This document shows positions 1 to 8,184 of a DNA stretch of 64,000 nucleotides, piece after piece (the stretch's first letter is position 1; each line of letters begins with the position of its first letter). Position numbers and translations under genes: made by a program. The DNA is from Rahnella bruchi. GTDB lineage: Bacteria; Pseudomonadota; Gammaproteobacteria; Enterobacterales; Enterobacteriaceae. The stretch spans positions 33,330 to 97,329 of the forward strand of contig NZ_QZWI01000019.1 in NCBI RefSeq assembly GCF_003614975.1. The letters are read 5' to 3'. The notes beneath the pieces are model-generated. The model searched no databases. It worked only from the letters and a program-made list of their open reading frames with translations, and was not told the origin of the DNA.

Positions 1-407
1 TGGTGCCGGGTATTACGGCGGCCTCCGGTTGCTCAGCCTACAGCGGCATTCCGCTCACTCATCGTGATCATGCTCAAAGCGTGCGGCTCATTACCGGCCA
101 TGCGAAGCAGGATGGGGTTTTGGACTGGGCCTGTCTGGCCCAGGATCAGCAAACGCTGGTGTTTTATATGGGCCTGACGCAGGCCGGGGAGATCCAGCGC
201 CGTCTTCTGGAAAACGGGCTGGCAGTAGAAACGCCTGTCGCGCTGGTTGAAAACGGCACCAGTCAGACGCAGCGCGTGGTCACCGGCAGCCTTACTGAGC
301 TCGAAAATCTGGCGAAACAGGTACAGAGCCCGAGTTTAATTATTGTGGGTACCGTAGTAAGTTTGCGACCGAAACTGAACTGGTTTGCCAGCGAAACCCT
401 TCTCTGA
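1..407 (+). CDS. cysG: Siroheme synthase CysG, C-terminal part (partial at window edge)
   Basis: This is the C-terminal end of the uroporphyrinogen-III C-methyltransferase (SUMT) domain of siroheme synthase. The reading frame is open to the window's left edge, so the start, the N-terminal dehydrogenase/ferrochelatase domain and most of the SUMT domain lie outside. The visible sequence includes the SUMT signature [21 protein letters not shown] and the conserved ending [13 protein letters not shown]. In the intact enzyme SUMT makes precorrin-2 from uroporphyrinogen III, and the other domain oxidises it and inserts iron to give siroheme for sulfite and nitrite reductases. The stop is TGA at 405-407. 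In E. coli cysG lies near trpS, as here, but the genes between them differ. Confidence 0.95.
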   Translation, partial: VPGITAASGCSAYSGIPLTHRDHAQSVRLITGHAKQDGVLDWACLAQDQQTLVFYMGLTQAGEIQRRLLENGLAVETPVALVENGTSQTQRVVTGSLTELENLAKQVQSPSLIIVGTVVSLRPKLNWFASETLL

Positions 408-453
408 CGCTTTTTTGCTCAAAAAAACTCCATTTATTTTATTAATCAATTCA

Positions 454-479
454 GAGAAGTGAATTCAAGTTCACTTCTC
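454..479. repeat. Perfect 10-bp inverted repeat upstream of the lipoprotein gene
   Basis: Arms GAGAAGTGAA (454-463) and TTCACTTCTC (470-479) are exact inverted complements separated by six bases. No T run follows, so it is not a typical intrinsic terminator for cysG. It lies about 35 bp upstream of a perfect TATAAT hexamer (514-519), a position suited to a dimeric regulator. The regulator is unknown. Confidence 0.55.
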
Positions 480-513
480 ACCCTCCACTTATAAGACAAA
501 TCTCATAACAGAA

Positions 514-519
514 TATAAT
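514..519 (+). promoter_or_regulatory. Candidate -10 hexamer for the lipoprotein/TpsB genes
   Basis: A perfect TATAAT sits in an AT-rich region 128 bp before the lipoprotein start. No good -35 hexamer is found at 16-18 bp spacing, so activation by a protein bound at the 454-479 palindrome is possible. A perfect TTGACA at 536-541 has no matching -10 at normal spacing. Confidence 0.35.
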
Positions 520-604
520 TCCTGTTATCTCATCTTTGACATTCTAAATTCAAAATAATCAACCCATACAAATGGAATATTCAGAATCTTCACCTTAAAC
601 TTTA

Positions 605-637
605 ATTACGCCAACTGTGGCGTAATCTCCCGTGGAG
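605..637 (+). promoter_or_regulatory. 5' leader hairpin followed by a small Shine-Dalgarno-masking stem
   Basis: Arms ATTACGCCA (605-613) and TGGCGTAAT (618-626) form a perfect 9-bp stem with a 4-base loop. Immediately after it, CTCC (627-630) can pair with GGAG (634-637) across a 3-base loop, and that GGAG is the Shine-Dalgarno sequence of the ATG at 647. The stems are seen in the sequence; a role in translational control is inference. Confidence 0.4.
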
Positions 638-646
638 GGTCAAATC

Positions 647-1804
647 ATGCGCCATACCATTCATGTTGGTCATGTTAACAAGATTGCCCTGGCAATCTTA
701 GTCGCCCTGTCACTGGCTGCCTGTAGCGGCAGTGGCGGCGGCGGTTCTTCTCATACGGCAAAAACATCCACTACCGGATCGGCAACCACCGGTGATGGAA
801 CCACTTCAGGCAGTGACGGAACCACCACCGCAGGCAACGGCAGCAATACCGGAACAGGAACCACCACTACAGGTGATGGCACCACTACCGCCGGAAACGG
901 AACTGGAACGGGAACGGGAACCGGAACAGGGACAGGCACCGGAACAGGGACGGGAACGGGAACGACGTCTACCACACTCGCTACCGGCACCATCCTGAGC
1001 AATGCCGGTGGAGCAGTCAGTGGCCTGGGAACACAGGTCAGCAGCATCGCCAGCCAGACACCGGTTGGTAACCTTCCGGTCGCAGGCACCGGCGTTGTCA
1101 CCATCATCGACAGCACAGGTAAAGCCGTTACGGACGTCGGCAGCGGTGTGCAAAACGGTGTGGGTCAGCTTGGCACCAATCCTAATGCCATCGGGACGAC
1201 CGTCGCCGGCGTTCCCATCGCCGTGGCTGATTTAGGCACAGGTGTTTCTGGCCTCGGAACTTCGCTTTCGGCCAATACCCCCGGAACCCCGGTCAGCGGA
1301 GTGACAGCAGCAGCCGGCGGGCTGGTCAATAACGTCGGGAAAGTCGTGACGACGACGGGTAACGGATTAGCCACCAACGTGCAAAGCGGCGCGCTTTCCG
1401 GAGTGACGACGGCTGCAACCGGCGTAGTCACGCCTGTTGTCGCACAGGTACAAAACACCACCCAAACGGTGGGCGGTGCGACGGGTCTGGGCACTCCGGT
1501 TAATGGCTTGCTGAATCAGGTCGGGACAACGGTCAGCAATACAGGAACACAGCTCTCTGCCAGCACCCCAGCGCTGGCAGGTCTGGGGACAGCGGTTACG
1601 GACACCGGGCAGGCTGTTTCTAAAACCGGCACCATTCTGGTTCCGGCCAGCAGTACCACGACCACCACGGCCAGTAATTCTGGCGGTATATCGGCGGGTG
1701 CAGGTGCCTCGGTCTCGCAGTCAGGCGGTTTGCTTGCGGGTGTGGGTACCACCGTTGGTGGGATCACCGGCGGACTTGGCCTGAAGTTGAATAAAACACA
1801 GTAA
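647..1804 (+). CDS. Gly/Thr/Val-rich repeat outer-membrane lipoprotein, predicted partner of the adjacent TpsB
   Basis: This 385-residue secreted protein of unknown function has an N-terminal lipoprotein signal: a hydrophobic stretch, lipobox LAAC, and acylated Cys26. No Asp follows the Cys, so outer-membrane sorting is expected. Residues 27-84 are low-complexity Gly/Ser/Thr, residues 85-106 are eleven Gly-Thr dipeptides, and the rest is a repetitive Gly/Val/Thr/Asn region. By eye the protein contains no Phe, Trp, Tyr or Glu and only one Cys. Similar proteins are often named collagen-like repeat proteins, but there is no Gly-X-Y pattern here. The ATG at 647 is chosen because GGAGGG lies 8 bases upstream; a GTG at 632 would place that ribosome site inside the gene. 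The TpsB gene follows 93 bp later. Confidence 0.8.
   Translation: MRHTIHVGHVNKIALAILVALSLAACSGSGGGGSSHTAKTSTTGSATTGDGTTSGSDGTTTAGNGSNTGTGTTTTGDGTTTAGNGTGTGTGTGTGTGTGTGTGTGTTSTTLATGTILSNAGGAVSGLGTQVSSIASQTPVGNLPVAGTGVVTIIDSTGKAVTDVGSGVQNGVGQLGTNPNAIGTTVAGVPIAVADLGTGVSGLGTSLSANTPGTPVSGVTAAAGGLVNNVGKVVTTTGNGLATNVQSGALSGVTTAATGVVTPVVAQVQNTTQTVGGATGLGTPVNGLLNQVGTTVSNTGTQLSASTPALAGLGTAVTDTGQAVSKTGTILVPASSTTTTTASNSGGISAGAGASVSQSGGLLAGVGTTVGGITGGLGLKLNKTQ
899..964 (+). repeat. Hexanucleotide tract encoding (Gly-Thr)11
   Basis: Eleven tandem hexamers of the form GGN ACN encode eleven Gly-Thr dipeptides. Third-base changes make the copies imperfect (GGAACG, GGAACA, GGGACA, GGCACC). Because the unit is six bases, copy-number changes keep the reading frame and would alter length rather than switch the gene off. 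Confidence 0.85.
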
Positions 1805-1821
1805 TTTTTAGTGGTAAAAAG

Positions 1822-1853
1822 CCCGTTCTCCGACTCTGCCGGAGAGCGGGTTT
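1822..1853 (+). terminator. Hairpin between the lipoprotein and TpsB genes (weak terminator or attenuator)
   Basis: Arms CCCGTTCTCCG (1822-1832) and CGGAGAGCGGG (1840-1850) pair with one G-U wobble around a 7-base loop, followed by only TTT. Partial termination or mRNA processing here could make the lipoprotein more abundant than its transporter. Confidence 0.5.
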
Positions 1854-1897
1854 GCCCCCTCTGCTCAACTTTTGCCTGTGCGTTCAAAGGAATGTTT

Positions 1898-3610
1898 ATG
1901 AGAATAAAATCCTGCATAGTGGCTTTATTGGGTTCTGCCATTGGTTACAGTTCGGCAGATATGTTTCCTACCCTGATCGACCCGAATAACCCGGCCAAAC
2001 TGGCTGAGCCCATTTCACAGCCTCCGGCCAAATCACAAAAAATCAATCTTCCCCCTCAAAAAGCAACGCCAGGCCTGACTCCTCAGACACTGGTTGATGT
2101 AAAACACATTCAGTTTGTCGGCGGGACTCAATATCCGCTGGACTCTCTGGCCGCGCCCTTCGCCCCCTTTATCGGTAAGAAGGTACCGGTGTCGTCGTTG
2201 CTGGCAGCGACGGATTCCATCACGCAGCGCTATCATCGCGACGGATTTATCCTCTCCTATGCCTACATTCCGGCGGATAATTTCAAAGACGGCGTGCTGA
2301 AAATTGGTCTGGTCGAGGGGTACATTTCCGGCACCCAAATCCACAGCGACAATCAGCAGGTCGGCCGCTGGCTGAGCAAATTATCGCAACACATCATGGC
2401 GGAGAAACCGCTGACCCAGGACACCTTCGAGCGCTATACCCTGCTTATGGAGCGCACTCCCGATACAAAAATCAGCGCCTCAGCTAAAAACCCGGACAAC
2501 ATTTATGGCGCAACCACCCTGAATGTCGACGCCACACGCCCGCGAAACTGGAATATTGCCACCGCCGTTGACACCCGCAAGGGCGACAGCTCTGCGGTGG
2601 TTAACGCCACGCTTAGCGGCCTGAGCACCTACGGCGAACAACTGGGTATTGCGACGTTAATTCCGCTGGAAAGTGATACCCGCAAAACCTATGCCGGTCT
2701 GAACTATCAGCAATATCTCGGCGACGACGGTTTGCTGATGCAACTCAAAGGCAGCTATTACCAGCAAAAAGATAAGGATTACAACACTATTCTCTTTCTG
2801 CCCAACGGCATCACCGTGGGCTCACAGGATAAGCAAACCCAATATAACGGTGGCGTGGTATTCAGCTATCCGTTGCAGCTGACGCGCAAAAAACAGTGGA
2901 CGGTCAGCGGCGGTCTGGATTATCTCGACAAAAAATATGAGTACGATTTACTGGCAAGACTCGGCGATCAGAAACTGCAATTACCCCAGGTAAGCCAGCG
3001 GATACGTTATCCTGCGGCAGAACTTTCCCTGACCGGATATCGTGAATACGATCAGGCGTACTGGAATACCACGTTCAACGTTCGTCAGGGGATCGACGGA
3101 CTGGGCGCAACCAATTCGACACCCAACGCCGATCTGACCTTTACCCGCTGGAAATTTAATGGCGACTCGGCCTATCTGTTTGATAAAAAATGGCGGCTCA
3201 GTGCGTCGGTTGAAGGTGACTGGTCGGATAATGACTTACCGGAGCCGGAGCGGGTGAACTTTGGTGCCCTGCATTACGGACGCGGCTATCCGGACAGCGA
3301 CGCGCAGGGTGATTATGGCGTCGGCGGGCAGGTGGAAATGCGCTATATCCATAGTCTGGAACAGGGAGTCTGGCTGAAAACTATTCAGCCGTACGCGGTA
3401 GTGGATGCGGCGCATACCGGTTTCAATCAGCAGGGGTTACCGAAGCAGAATCTGTCGTCATATGCCATCGGTGTAATGTTTGGTGATAACCGCCATTACA
3501 CGTTATCTGTGGAAGCCGCGCGACCGATTGGCGACGCGCCGCTCGACAGTTCATCCCGCGACTGGCGTTATAATGCAACCTTCACCTACAACTTCAGTGC
3601 CGGATCCTGA
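1898..3610 (+). CDS. TpsB-family outer-membrane transporter (ShlB/FhaC/HecB type)
   Basis: This 570-residue member of the two-partner secretion transporter family forms a 16-strand outer-membrane barrel in known relatives, such as FhaC and ShlB, and exports a partner protein. Residues 1-20 form a signal peptide ending SSA. A proline-rich linker follows, then a POTRA domain at about 68-142 and a long region of alternating barrel strands. A GRGYP motif late in the barrel corresponds to the conserved loop-6 RGY/F tip. ATG 1898 is chosen because AAGG lies 7 bases upstream; the open frame extends back to a GTG at 1811 but lacks a signal there. No TpsA exoprotein with a TPS domain is nearby, so the upstream lipoprotein is the likely cargo (inference). 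Confidence 0.88.
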   Translation: MRIKSCIVALLGSAIGYSSADMFPTLIDPNNPAKLAEPISQPPAKSQKINLPPQKATPGLTPQTLVDVKHIQFVGGTQYPLDSLAAPFAPFIGKKVPVSSLLAATDSITQRYHRDGFILSYAYIPADNFKDGVLKIGLVEGYISGTQIHSDNQQVGRWLSKLSQHIMAEKPLTQDTFERYTLLMERTPDTKISASAKNPDNIYGATTLNVDATRPRNWNIATAVDTRKGDSSAVVNATLSGLSTYGEQLGIATLIPLESDTRKTYAGLNYQQYLGDDGLLMQLKGSYYQQKDKDYNTILFLPNGITVGSQDKQTQYNGGVVFSYPLQLTRKKQWTVSGGLDYLDKKYEYDLLARLGDQKLQLPQVSQRIRYPAAELSLTGYREYDQAYWNTTFNVRQGIDGLGATNSTPNADLTFTRWKFNGDSAYLFDKKWRLSASVEGDWSDNDLPEPERVNFGALHYGRGYPDSDAQGDYGVGGQVEMRYIHSLEQGVWLKTIQPYAVVDAAHTGFNQQGLPKQNLSSYAIGVMFGDNRHYTLSVEAARPIGDAPLDSSSRDWRYNATFTYNFSAGS

Positions 3611-3622
3611 CGCCCTGAAAAT

Positions 3623-3651
3623 AAAAAACCACGTCCAGAGACGTGGTTTTT
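3623..3651. terminator. Bidirectional intrinsic terminator between tpsB and trpS
   Basis: Arms CCACGTC (3629-3635) and GACGTGG (3640-3646) enclose a 4-base loop. The stem is flanked by an A run on the left and a T run on the right, so it can end transcripts from both converging directions. Confidence 0.85.
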
Positions 3652-3672
3652 AGGTTTGGTACCGGACCAGAA

Positions 3673-4689
3673 TTATTCGTAGCTGACGAAACCGATAGCT
3701 TCATAGGCTTTCTTCAGCGTTACGCTGGCACGGGCGCGGGCTTTCTCTGCACCCTCTTTCATCACCTGTTGCAGATAAGCTTCGTCACTGCGGAAGCGGT
3801 TAAAACGCTCCTGCACTTCGGTCAGCATCCCTGAAACCGCTTCGGCCACAGCGCCTTTCAGATGACCATACATCTGGCCTTCGAATTCCGCCTCAAGCTC
3901 AGGAATCGCTTTGCCGGTGACACCGGAAAGAATATCCAGCAGGTTAGAAACGCCTGGCTTGTTCTTAATGTCATAACGGATGACGGGTGGCTCTTCGGAA
4001 TCCGTCATCGCGCTTTTGATTTTCTTAGTCACCGCTTTCGGATCTTCCAGCAGGCCGATAACGTTTTTACGGTTATCATCAGACTTGGACATCTTCTTGG
4101 TCGGTTCCTGTAGGGACATCACGCGGGCACCAGACTTCGGAATGAACGGCTCAGGCACGGTAAACACATCGCCATACAGCGCGTTGAAACGGGCAGCGAT
4201 ATCGCGGCTCAGTTCCAGATGTTGTTTCTGGTCTTCACCGACCGGCACCTGATTGGTCTGGTACAGCAGAATATCGGCCGCCATCAGCACCGGATAATCG
4301 AACAGACCGGCAGTGATGCTTTCGCTGTTGGAGGTCTCATAGCGGGCAGACTTGTCTTTAAACTGCGTCATACGACCCAGCTCACCGAAATAGGTGTAGC
4401 AGTTCAGCGCCCAGCTCAGCTGGCTATGTTCAGGAACATGAGACTGCACGAAGATGGTACTTTTCTTCGGATCAATGCCGACCGCCAGATACAGCGCCAG
4501 CGTGTCGAGCGTCGCTTTGCGCAATTTTTCCGGATCCTGGCGCACGGTGATCGCGTGCAAATCGACGATGCAGTAAATGCATTCGTAATCGTCCTGCATT
4601 TTGACCCATTGACGCAGCGCACCCATGTAGTTGCCAATGGTCAATTCGCCGGAGGGCTGTGCGCCACTAAATACGATGGGTTTACTCAT
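3673..4689 (-). CDS. trpS: Tryptophanyl-tRNA synthetase
   Basis: TrpRS charges tRNA-Trp in the cytoplasm. The 338-residue length is typical of the family. Class I signatures are visible: the HIGH-like TIGN near residue 18 and KMSKS in KKMSKSDDN near residue 198. The substrate-binding motif with [11 protein letters not shown] is also intact. It is the last gene of the aroK-aroB-damX-dam-rpe-gph-trpS cluster, as in E. coli, and starts one base after the gph stop codon, so coupled translation is likely. The bidirectional terminator at 3623-3651 ends the cluster. Confidence 0.98.
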   Translation of the reverse strand: MSKPIVFSGAQPSGELTIGNYMGALRQWVKMQDDYECIYCIVDLHAITVRQDPEKLRKATLDTLALYLAVGIDPKKSTIFVQSHVPEHSQLSWALNCYTYFGELGRMTQFKDKSARYETSNSESITAGLFDYPVLMAADILLYQTNQVPVGEDQKQHLELSRDIAARFNALYGDVFTVPEPFIPKSGARVMSLQEPTKKMSKSDDNRKNVIGLLEDPKAVTKKIKSAMTDSEEPPVIRYDIKNKPGVSNLLDILSGVTGKAIPELEAEFEGQMYGHLKGAVAEAVSGMLTEVQERFNRFRSDEAYLQQVMKEGAEKARARASVTLKKAYEAIGFVSYE

Positions 4690-4690
4690 T

Positions 4691-5389
4691 TTATGCTTCC
4701 TGATCTTTTAAAGATGACAGCCCTAATGCGGGCAAAAGGTCGGCGAAATGGTCCAGCACGCGATCGGGTTTGGTCAGCGCGATAGTTTCACCATAGTTAT
4801 AACCATAGGTCATGCCAACACACGGGCAGCCTGCGGCCTGTGCAGCATGAATATCATTGCGGGAATCGCCCACGAACACCATTTCACTGGCACGCAGACC
4901 CAGCAACGCTAACGTCATATAGACCGGCGCCGGATGCGGTTTTTTCGCCACGACATCGTCGCCGCCAATCACTACGGTGAAATAGCTGTCGATGCCCAGC
5001 GATTGCAGTAAAGGCGCGATGAAAGGCGTGGGTTTATTAGTCACCAGCCCCATAGGTATTCCGGCTGCGGCCAGAGCGGCCAGCGTCTCTTTCACCTGCG
5101 GGTATAAACGGCTGCCACCTGCGGCGGTATCGGCGTAATAGTGATCGAATTTATCGCGCACTTTCTGCAGAAATTCAGGCGACAAATCGCCTTCGGCCCA
5201 TCTCACGGCGCGCTCAACCATGATATCCGCGCCGTTGCCAATCCAGGTGCTCAGGCGCTCAACGCCAGCAGCAGGCAGGCTGAAATCTTGCAGCGCCCGA
5301 TCCATCGCTTGCGAAAGACCTGGCGCGCTGTCAACCAGCGTACCGTCGAGATCAAACCCTAAACCGAGGGCTTTCAGCGGCTCAGTCAT
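4691..5389 (-). CDS. gph: Phosphoglycolate phosphatase
   Basis: This HAD-superfamily hydrolase removes phosphate from 2-phosphoglycolate, which arises in repair of 3'-phosphoglycolate DNA ends. The nucleophile motif DLDGTLVDS is at the N-terminus, a threonine/lysine pair is seen in LVTNKPTPF, and the acidic motif is in VFVGDSRND. The ATG at 5389 gives 232 residues and begins MTEPLKALG; the open frame extends further upstream but only into rpe. The start overlaps the rpe stop by 8 bases, consistent with translational coupling in the dam operon. Confidence 0.97.
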   Translation of the reverse strand: MTEPLKALGLGFDLDGTLVDSAPGLSQAMDRALQDFSLPAAGVERLSTWIGNGADIMVERAVRWAEGDLSPEFLQKVRDKFDHYYADTAAGGSRLYPQVKETLAALAAAGIPMGLVTNKPTPFIAPLLQSLGIDSYFTVVIGGDDVVAKKPHPAPVYMTLALLGLRASEMVFVGDSRNDIHAAQAAGCPCVGMTYGYNYGETIALTKPDRVLDHFADLLPALGLSSLKDQEA

Positions 5390-6059
5390 GAGTGGCCTTA
5401 GCCAGCTCGCTGCGCATGTGGTCGATAACGGTACGGTAATCAGGCTGATTGAAGATGGCAGAACCGGCCACGAACATATCTGCACCCGCTGCAGCGATTT
5501 CGCCGATATTTTCGGCCTTCACACCACCGTCAACTTCCAGACGAATGTCATAACCGCTGGCATCAATGATTTTGCGAACCTGACGCAGTTTATCGAGCGT
5601 GCCTGGAATAAACGACTGACCGCCAAAGCCAGGGTTAACCGACATCAGCAGGATCACATCAAGTTTATCCATCACGTAATCGAGATAGCTCAGCGAAGTG
5701 GCAGGGTTAAACACCAGACCGGCCTTACAGCCGTGGCTTTTAATCAGTTGCAGCGAACGATCAACATGCTCAGAGGCTTCCGGATGGAAGGTGATGTAAG
5801 TGGCACCGGCCTCGGCAAAATCCGGGATGATGCGATCAACCGGTTTAACCATCAGATGAACATCGATCGGTGCAGTAATACCGTAGTTGCGCAGCGCTTT
5901 CAGCACCGCCGGTCCCATCGTCAGATTGGGTACGTAGTGGTTATCCATCACATCAAAATGGACAACATCTCCGCCAGCTTCCAGTGCTTTGGCCGTGTCC
6001 TCACCCAGACGGGCAAAATCAGCCGACAGAATGGACGGTGCAATCAAAAACTGTTTCAT
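5382..6059 (-). CDS. rpe: Ribulose-phosphate 3-epimerase
   Basis: Rpe interconverts D-ribulose 5-phosphate and D-xylulose 5-phosphate in the non-oxidative pentose phosphate pathway. The 225-residue TIM-barrel protein shows the conserved starts [20 protein letters not shown] and [13 protein letters not shown], the metal/substrate segment DVHLMV, the NPGFGGQ motif and the C-terminal VDGGV and AGSAIF phosphate-binding loops. The ATG at 6059 has GGAG 7 bases upstream; a TTG at 6071 is in frame but is part of that ribosome site. It lies 49 bases after dam and overlaps gph by 8 bases. Confidence 0.97.
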   Translation of the reverse strand: MKQFLIAPSILSADFARLGEDTAKALEAGGDVVHFDVMDNHYVPNLTMGPAVLKALRNYGITAPIDVHLMVKPVDRIIPDFAEAGATYITFHPEASEHVDRSLQLIKSHGCKAGLVFNPATSLSYLDYVMDKLDVILLMSVNPGFGGQSFIPGTLDKLRQVRKIIDASGYDIRLEVDGGVKAENIGEIAAAGADMFVAGSAIFNQPDYRTVIDHMRSELAKATHD

Positions 6060-6108
6060 CCGCTTCTCCAAACGATAGGGTTATCGGTGGATTACCGCTG
6101 AACGGCAA

Positions 6109-6921
6109 TCACCGGTAGAGCGCTAAAAGTTCATTCACCATGCTGCGTTTTGCAGCTTTACTGCTGATAGTACGCCGCGCCGAAACACGGTGCAGGTCTG
6201 CCTCTGCGTACCATTCCAGCGTTTGTGGTGTTTCGTGGTTGGAAATCAGCACCGGCACATCATTCTCATGGGAAAGCTGATACGCCAGCCGCGCCAGATT
6301 GCGCTGATCATCCATACTAAAACTGTTGGTGTGGTAAGCCGTAAAGTTTGCGGTCGCAGAAAGCGGGGCATACGGAGGGTCGCAATACACCACCGAGCCA
6401 ACCTGCGCTTTCAGCAAAGTGTCCTGATAATGCTCACACACAAACACTGCATTTTTCGCTTTTTCAGCAAACCAGTGGAGCTCATCTTCCGGGAAATATG
6501 GCTTTTTATAACGGCCAAAAGGCACGTTAAATGCCCCACTGAGATTGTAACGGCACAGGCCGTTATAACAATGGCGGTTGAGATAGAGGAAAAGCACGGA
6601 ACGACGATAAGGGTCGCTGCTGGCATTAAACTCAGCCCTCAGGACGTAAAAACGCTCTGATTCATTAAACTCTGGCGTGAAAAGCACACGGGCATCACGC
6701 ACAAATTCCGCAGTGCGTGTCTTCACAATGTTGTAGAGGTTAATCAGGTCGTTGTTGATGTCCGCCAGAATATAAGCGTCATACTCGGTATTCAAAAATA
6801 CCGAACCCGCGCCAACAAAAGGCTCAATCAGGCAATCTCCCGTCGGAAGATGACGTTTGATGTCATCAATCAACGGGTATTTGCCGCCAGCCCACTTCAA
6901 AAACGCGCGGTTCTTCTTCAT
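6109..6921 (-). CDS. dam: DNA adenine methylase (GATC)
   Basis: Dam methylates the N6 of adenine in GATC, marking strands for mismatch repair and timing initiation of replication. The 270-residue protein has the alpha-class amino-methyltransferase layout: the AdoMet motif EPFVGAGSVF near residues 33-42, a target-recognition region in the middle, and the catalytic DPPY motif in VVYCDPPYAPLS near residue 182. The length is close to the E. coli enzyme (278). It sits between damX and rpe in the standard order, 80 bases after damX. Confidence 0.97.
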   Translation of the reverse strand: MKKNRAFLKWAGGKYPLIDDIKRHLPTGDCLIEPFVGAGSVFLNTEYDAYILADINNDLINLYNIVKTRTAEFVRDARVLFTPEFNESERFYVLRAEFNASSDPYRRSVLFLYLNRHCYNGLCRYNLSGAFNVPFGRYKKPYFPEDELHWFAEKAKNAVFVCEHYQDTLLKAQVGSVVYCDPPYAPLSATANFTAYHTNSFSMDDQRNLARLAYQLSHENDVPVLISNHETPQTLEWYAEADLHRVSARRTISSKAAKRSMVNELLALYR

Positions 6922-7001
6922 GCCGTCAGTTAGCTACTTATACAATTCACAGCCGCGGATTGTATCCTGTTTTTAGACAGCAAATCGCGTTGAGATCAGT
7001 T

Positions 7002-8057
7002 TCATTTTTTCAGGTCTTGCTGTACCTGATGTACAGGTTTGACCCACGGTTTTTTCGCCTGAACTTCCGCAGGCAAGCTGGAAATGGCACGTTTGGCTTC
7101 TGCAGAAGAAGCATAGTTACCACTGACCAGCACAAACCACGGCTTCCCGTCGCGGGCTGTCTGATAGACCAGATAATTCTTCAGACCTTGCTGTTTAGCA
7201 AAAGCGTTCAGCGAGTTTGACTGAGATGCACCGCTTAATTGCAGAGTAAAGTGGGTGCTCGGCGCAGTTTTGATGGCCGATGCACTGCCGGAAGACGCGA
7301 CAGAAGTTGACGCCGCCGGAGCTGATGCTGCCGATGATTTGGAAGCCTGCGGTTTCGCTGCATGTGCAGTGGAGTTCGTCGCAGCAGGTTTATGCTCTGC
7401 CGGTTTCGCCGTGTGCGCAGTCTGCGGATTACGAACGACCGGAGCCGGACGACTATGCGAGACAGATGGCTGAGAACCCGCCGGTGCCTGAGTGCGGGCA
7501 GAACCGTTAACGGTCGCCGGCGCCGTTGGCAAAGAAGTCAGTGACTGCGCAGCAGGATTCGTACCGCCCTGCGCGGCATTATCGACCTGATTTTGCTGGG
7601 AAGATAATGCATCACTCATATCGCCAGGCAAATCCACACGCTCTTTCGCCTGACCGTTATCCGGAACTGGCTGGGCTTCTGTTGGTGTGGAGGAAACCGG
7701 CGGTAAACCGATACTCTTCGGTTGCTGGCCATCAGCAGGCTGCTGACCATTAACGGCCTGTGCCGTATTAGCCTGAGCTTGTGCAGAAGGCTGAGCAGGT
7801 GCTGCAGCATCGTTACCGGCAAGATTAATGTCTTTCGGTCCGTTGTTCTGCTGGGCTGGTTGATTGGATGTTGGCGACTTCATGGCAGAGCCGATGCCGA
7901 CAATCAGCAATACCAGCACCACAATACCGATGCCGATCATCACGTACTGGCGGGATACAGCAACTTTTGGAATGGAAGGAGACGGTTTGCGGGCGCGCGG
8001 CGGGCGGCGATCGCTGGTGTCTGGCTTGAGATCGTCTTCCGGTGTTAAATCATCCAT
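7002..8057 (-). CDS. damX: Cell-division protein DamX (SPOR domain), short cytoplasmic region
   Basis: DamX is a single-pass inner-membrane protein that localises to the septal ring through a C-terminal SPOR domain binding denuded peptidoglycan. Residues 1-38 are cytoplasmic and begin MDDLTPEDDLKPD, the membrane helix spans about 39-60, a long Ala/Pro/Gln/Ser-rich periplasmic linker follows, and the SPOR domain covers about the last 80 residues. At 351 residues it is shorter than E. coli DamX (428). The difference is mostly in the N-terminal cytoplasmic part, which lacks the long acidic stretch seen in E. coli. It is read between aroB and dam. Confidence 0.93.
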   Translation of the reverse strand: MDDLTPEDDLKPDTSDRRPPRARKPSPSIPKVAVSRQYVMIGIGIVVLVLLIVGIGSAMKSPTSNQPAQQNNGPKDINLAGNDAAAPAQPSAQAQANTAQAVNGQQPADGQQPKSIGLPPVSSTPTEAQPVPDNGQAKERVDLPGDMSDALSSQQNQVDNAAQGGTNPAAQSLTSLPTAPATVNGSARTQAPAGSQPSVSHSRPAPVVRNPQTAHTAKPAEHKPAATNSTAHAAKPQASKSSAASAPAASTSVASSGSASAIKTAPSTHFTLQLSGASQSNSLNAFAKQQGLKNYLVYQTARDGKPWFVLVSGNYASSAEAKRAISSLPAEVQAKKPWVKPVHQVQQDLKK

Positions 8058-8184
8058 CTAAAACCTCCAACCCGGCTAAAAGCCTTAACTGGCTTTACGC
8101 GGAGCAACTATCCTGACTAAAAATAAAGCTTTGCTGGGCATTGGTGAAATCGGTCGTTATCTGGCCAAAATGATGGCCGCAGTC

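Noticed and set aside
632..646. GTG start at 632 for the lipoprotein
   Set aside because: It would put the GGAGGG ribosome site inside the gene and move the lipobox away from the N-terminus; ATG 647 is better.
751..1116. Minus-strand open frame of Pro/Val repeats antisense to the lipoprotein
   Set aside because: It is the complement of the Gly-Thr repeat tract, with no ribosome site and no protein character beyond the repeat.
5220..6101. 293-codon plus-strand open frame across gph and rpe
   Set aside because: It is antisense to two conserved genes and lacks a start signal.
8079..8096. Short stem AAAGCC/GGCTTT between damX and aroB as a terminator
   Set aside because: Only six base pairs and a weak T context; it would cut the well-known aroKB-damX-dam cluster.
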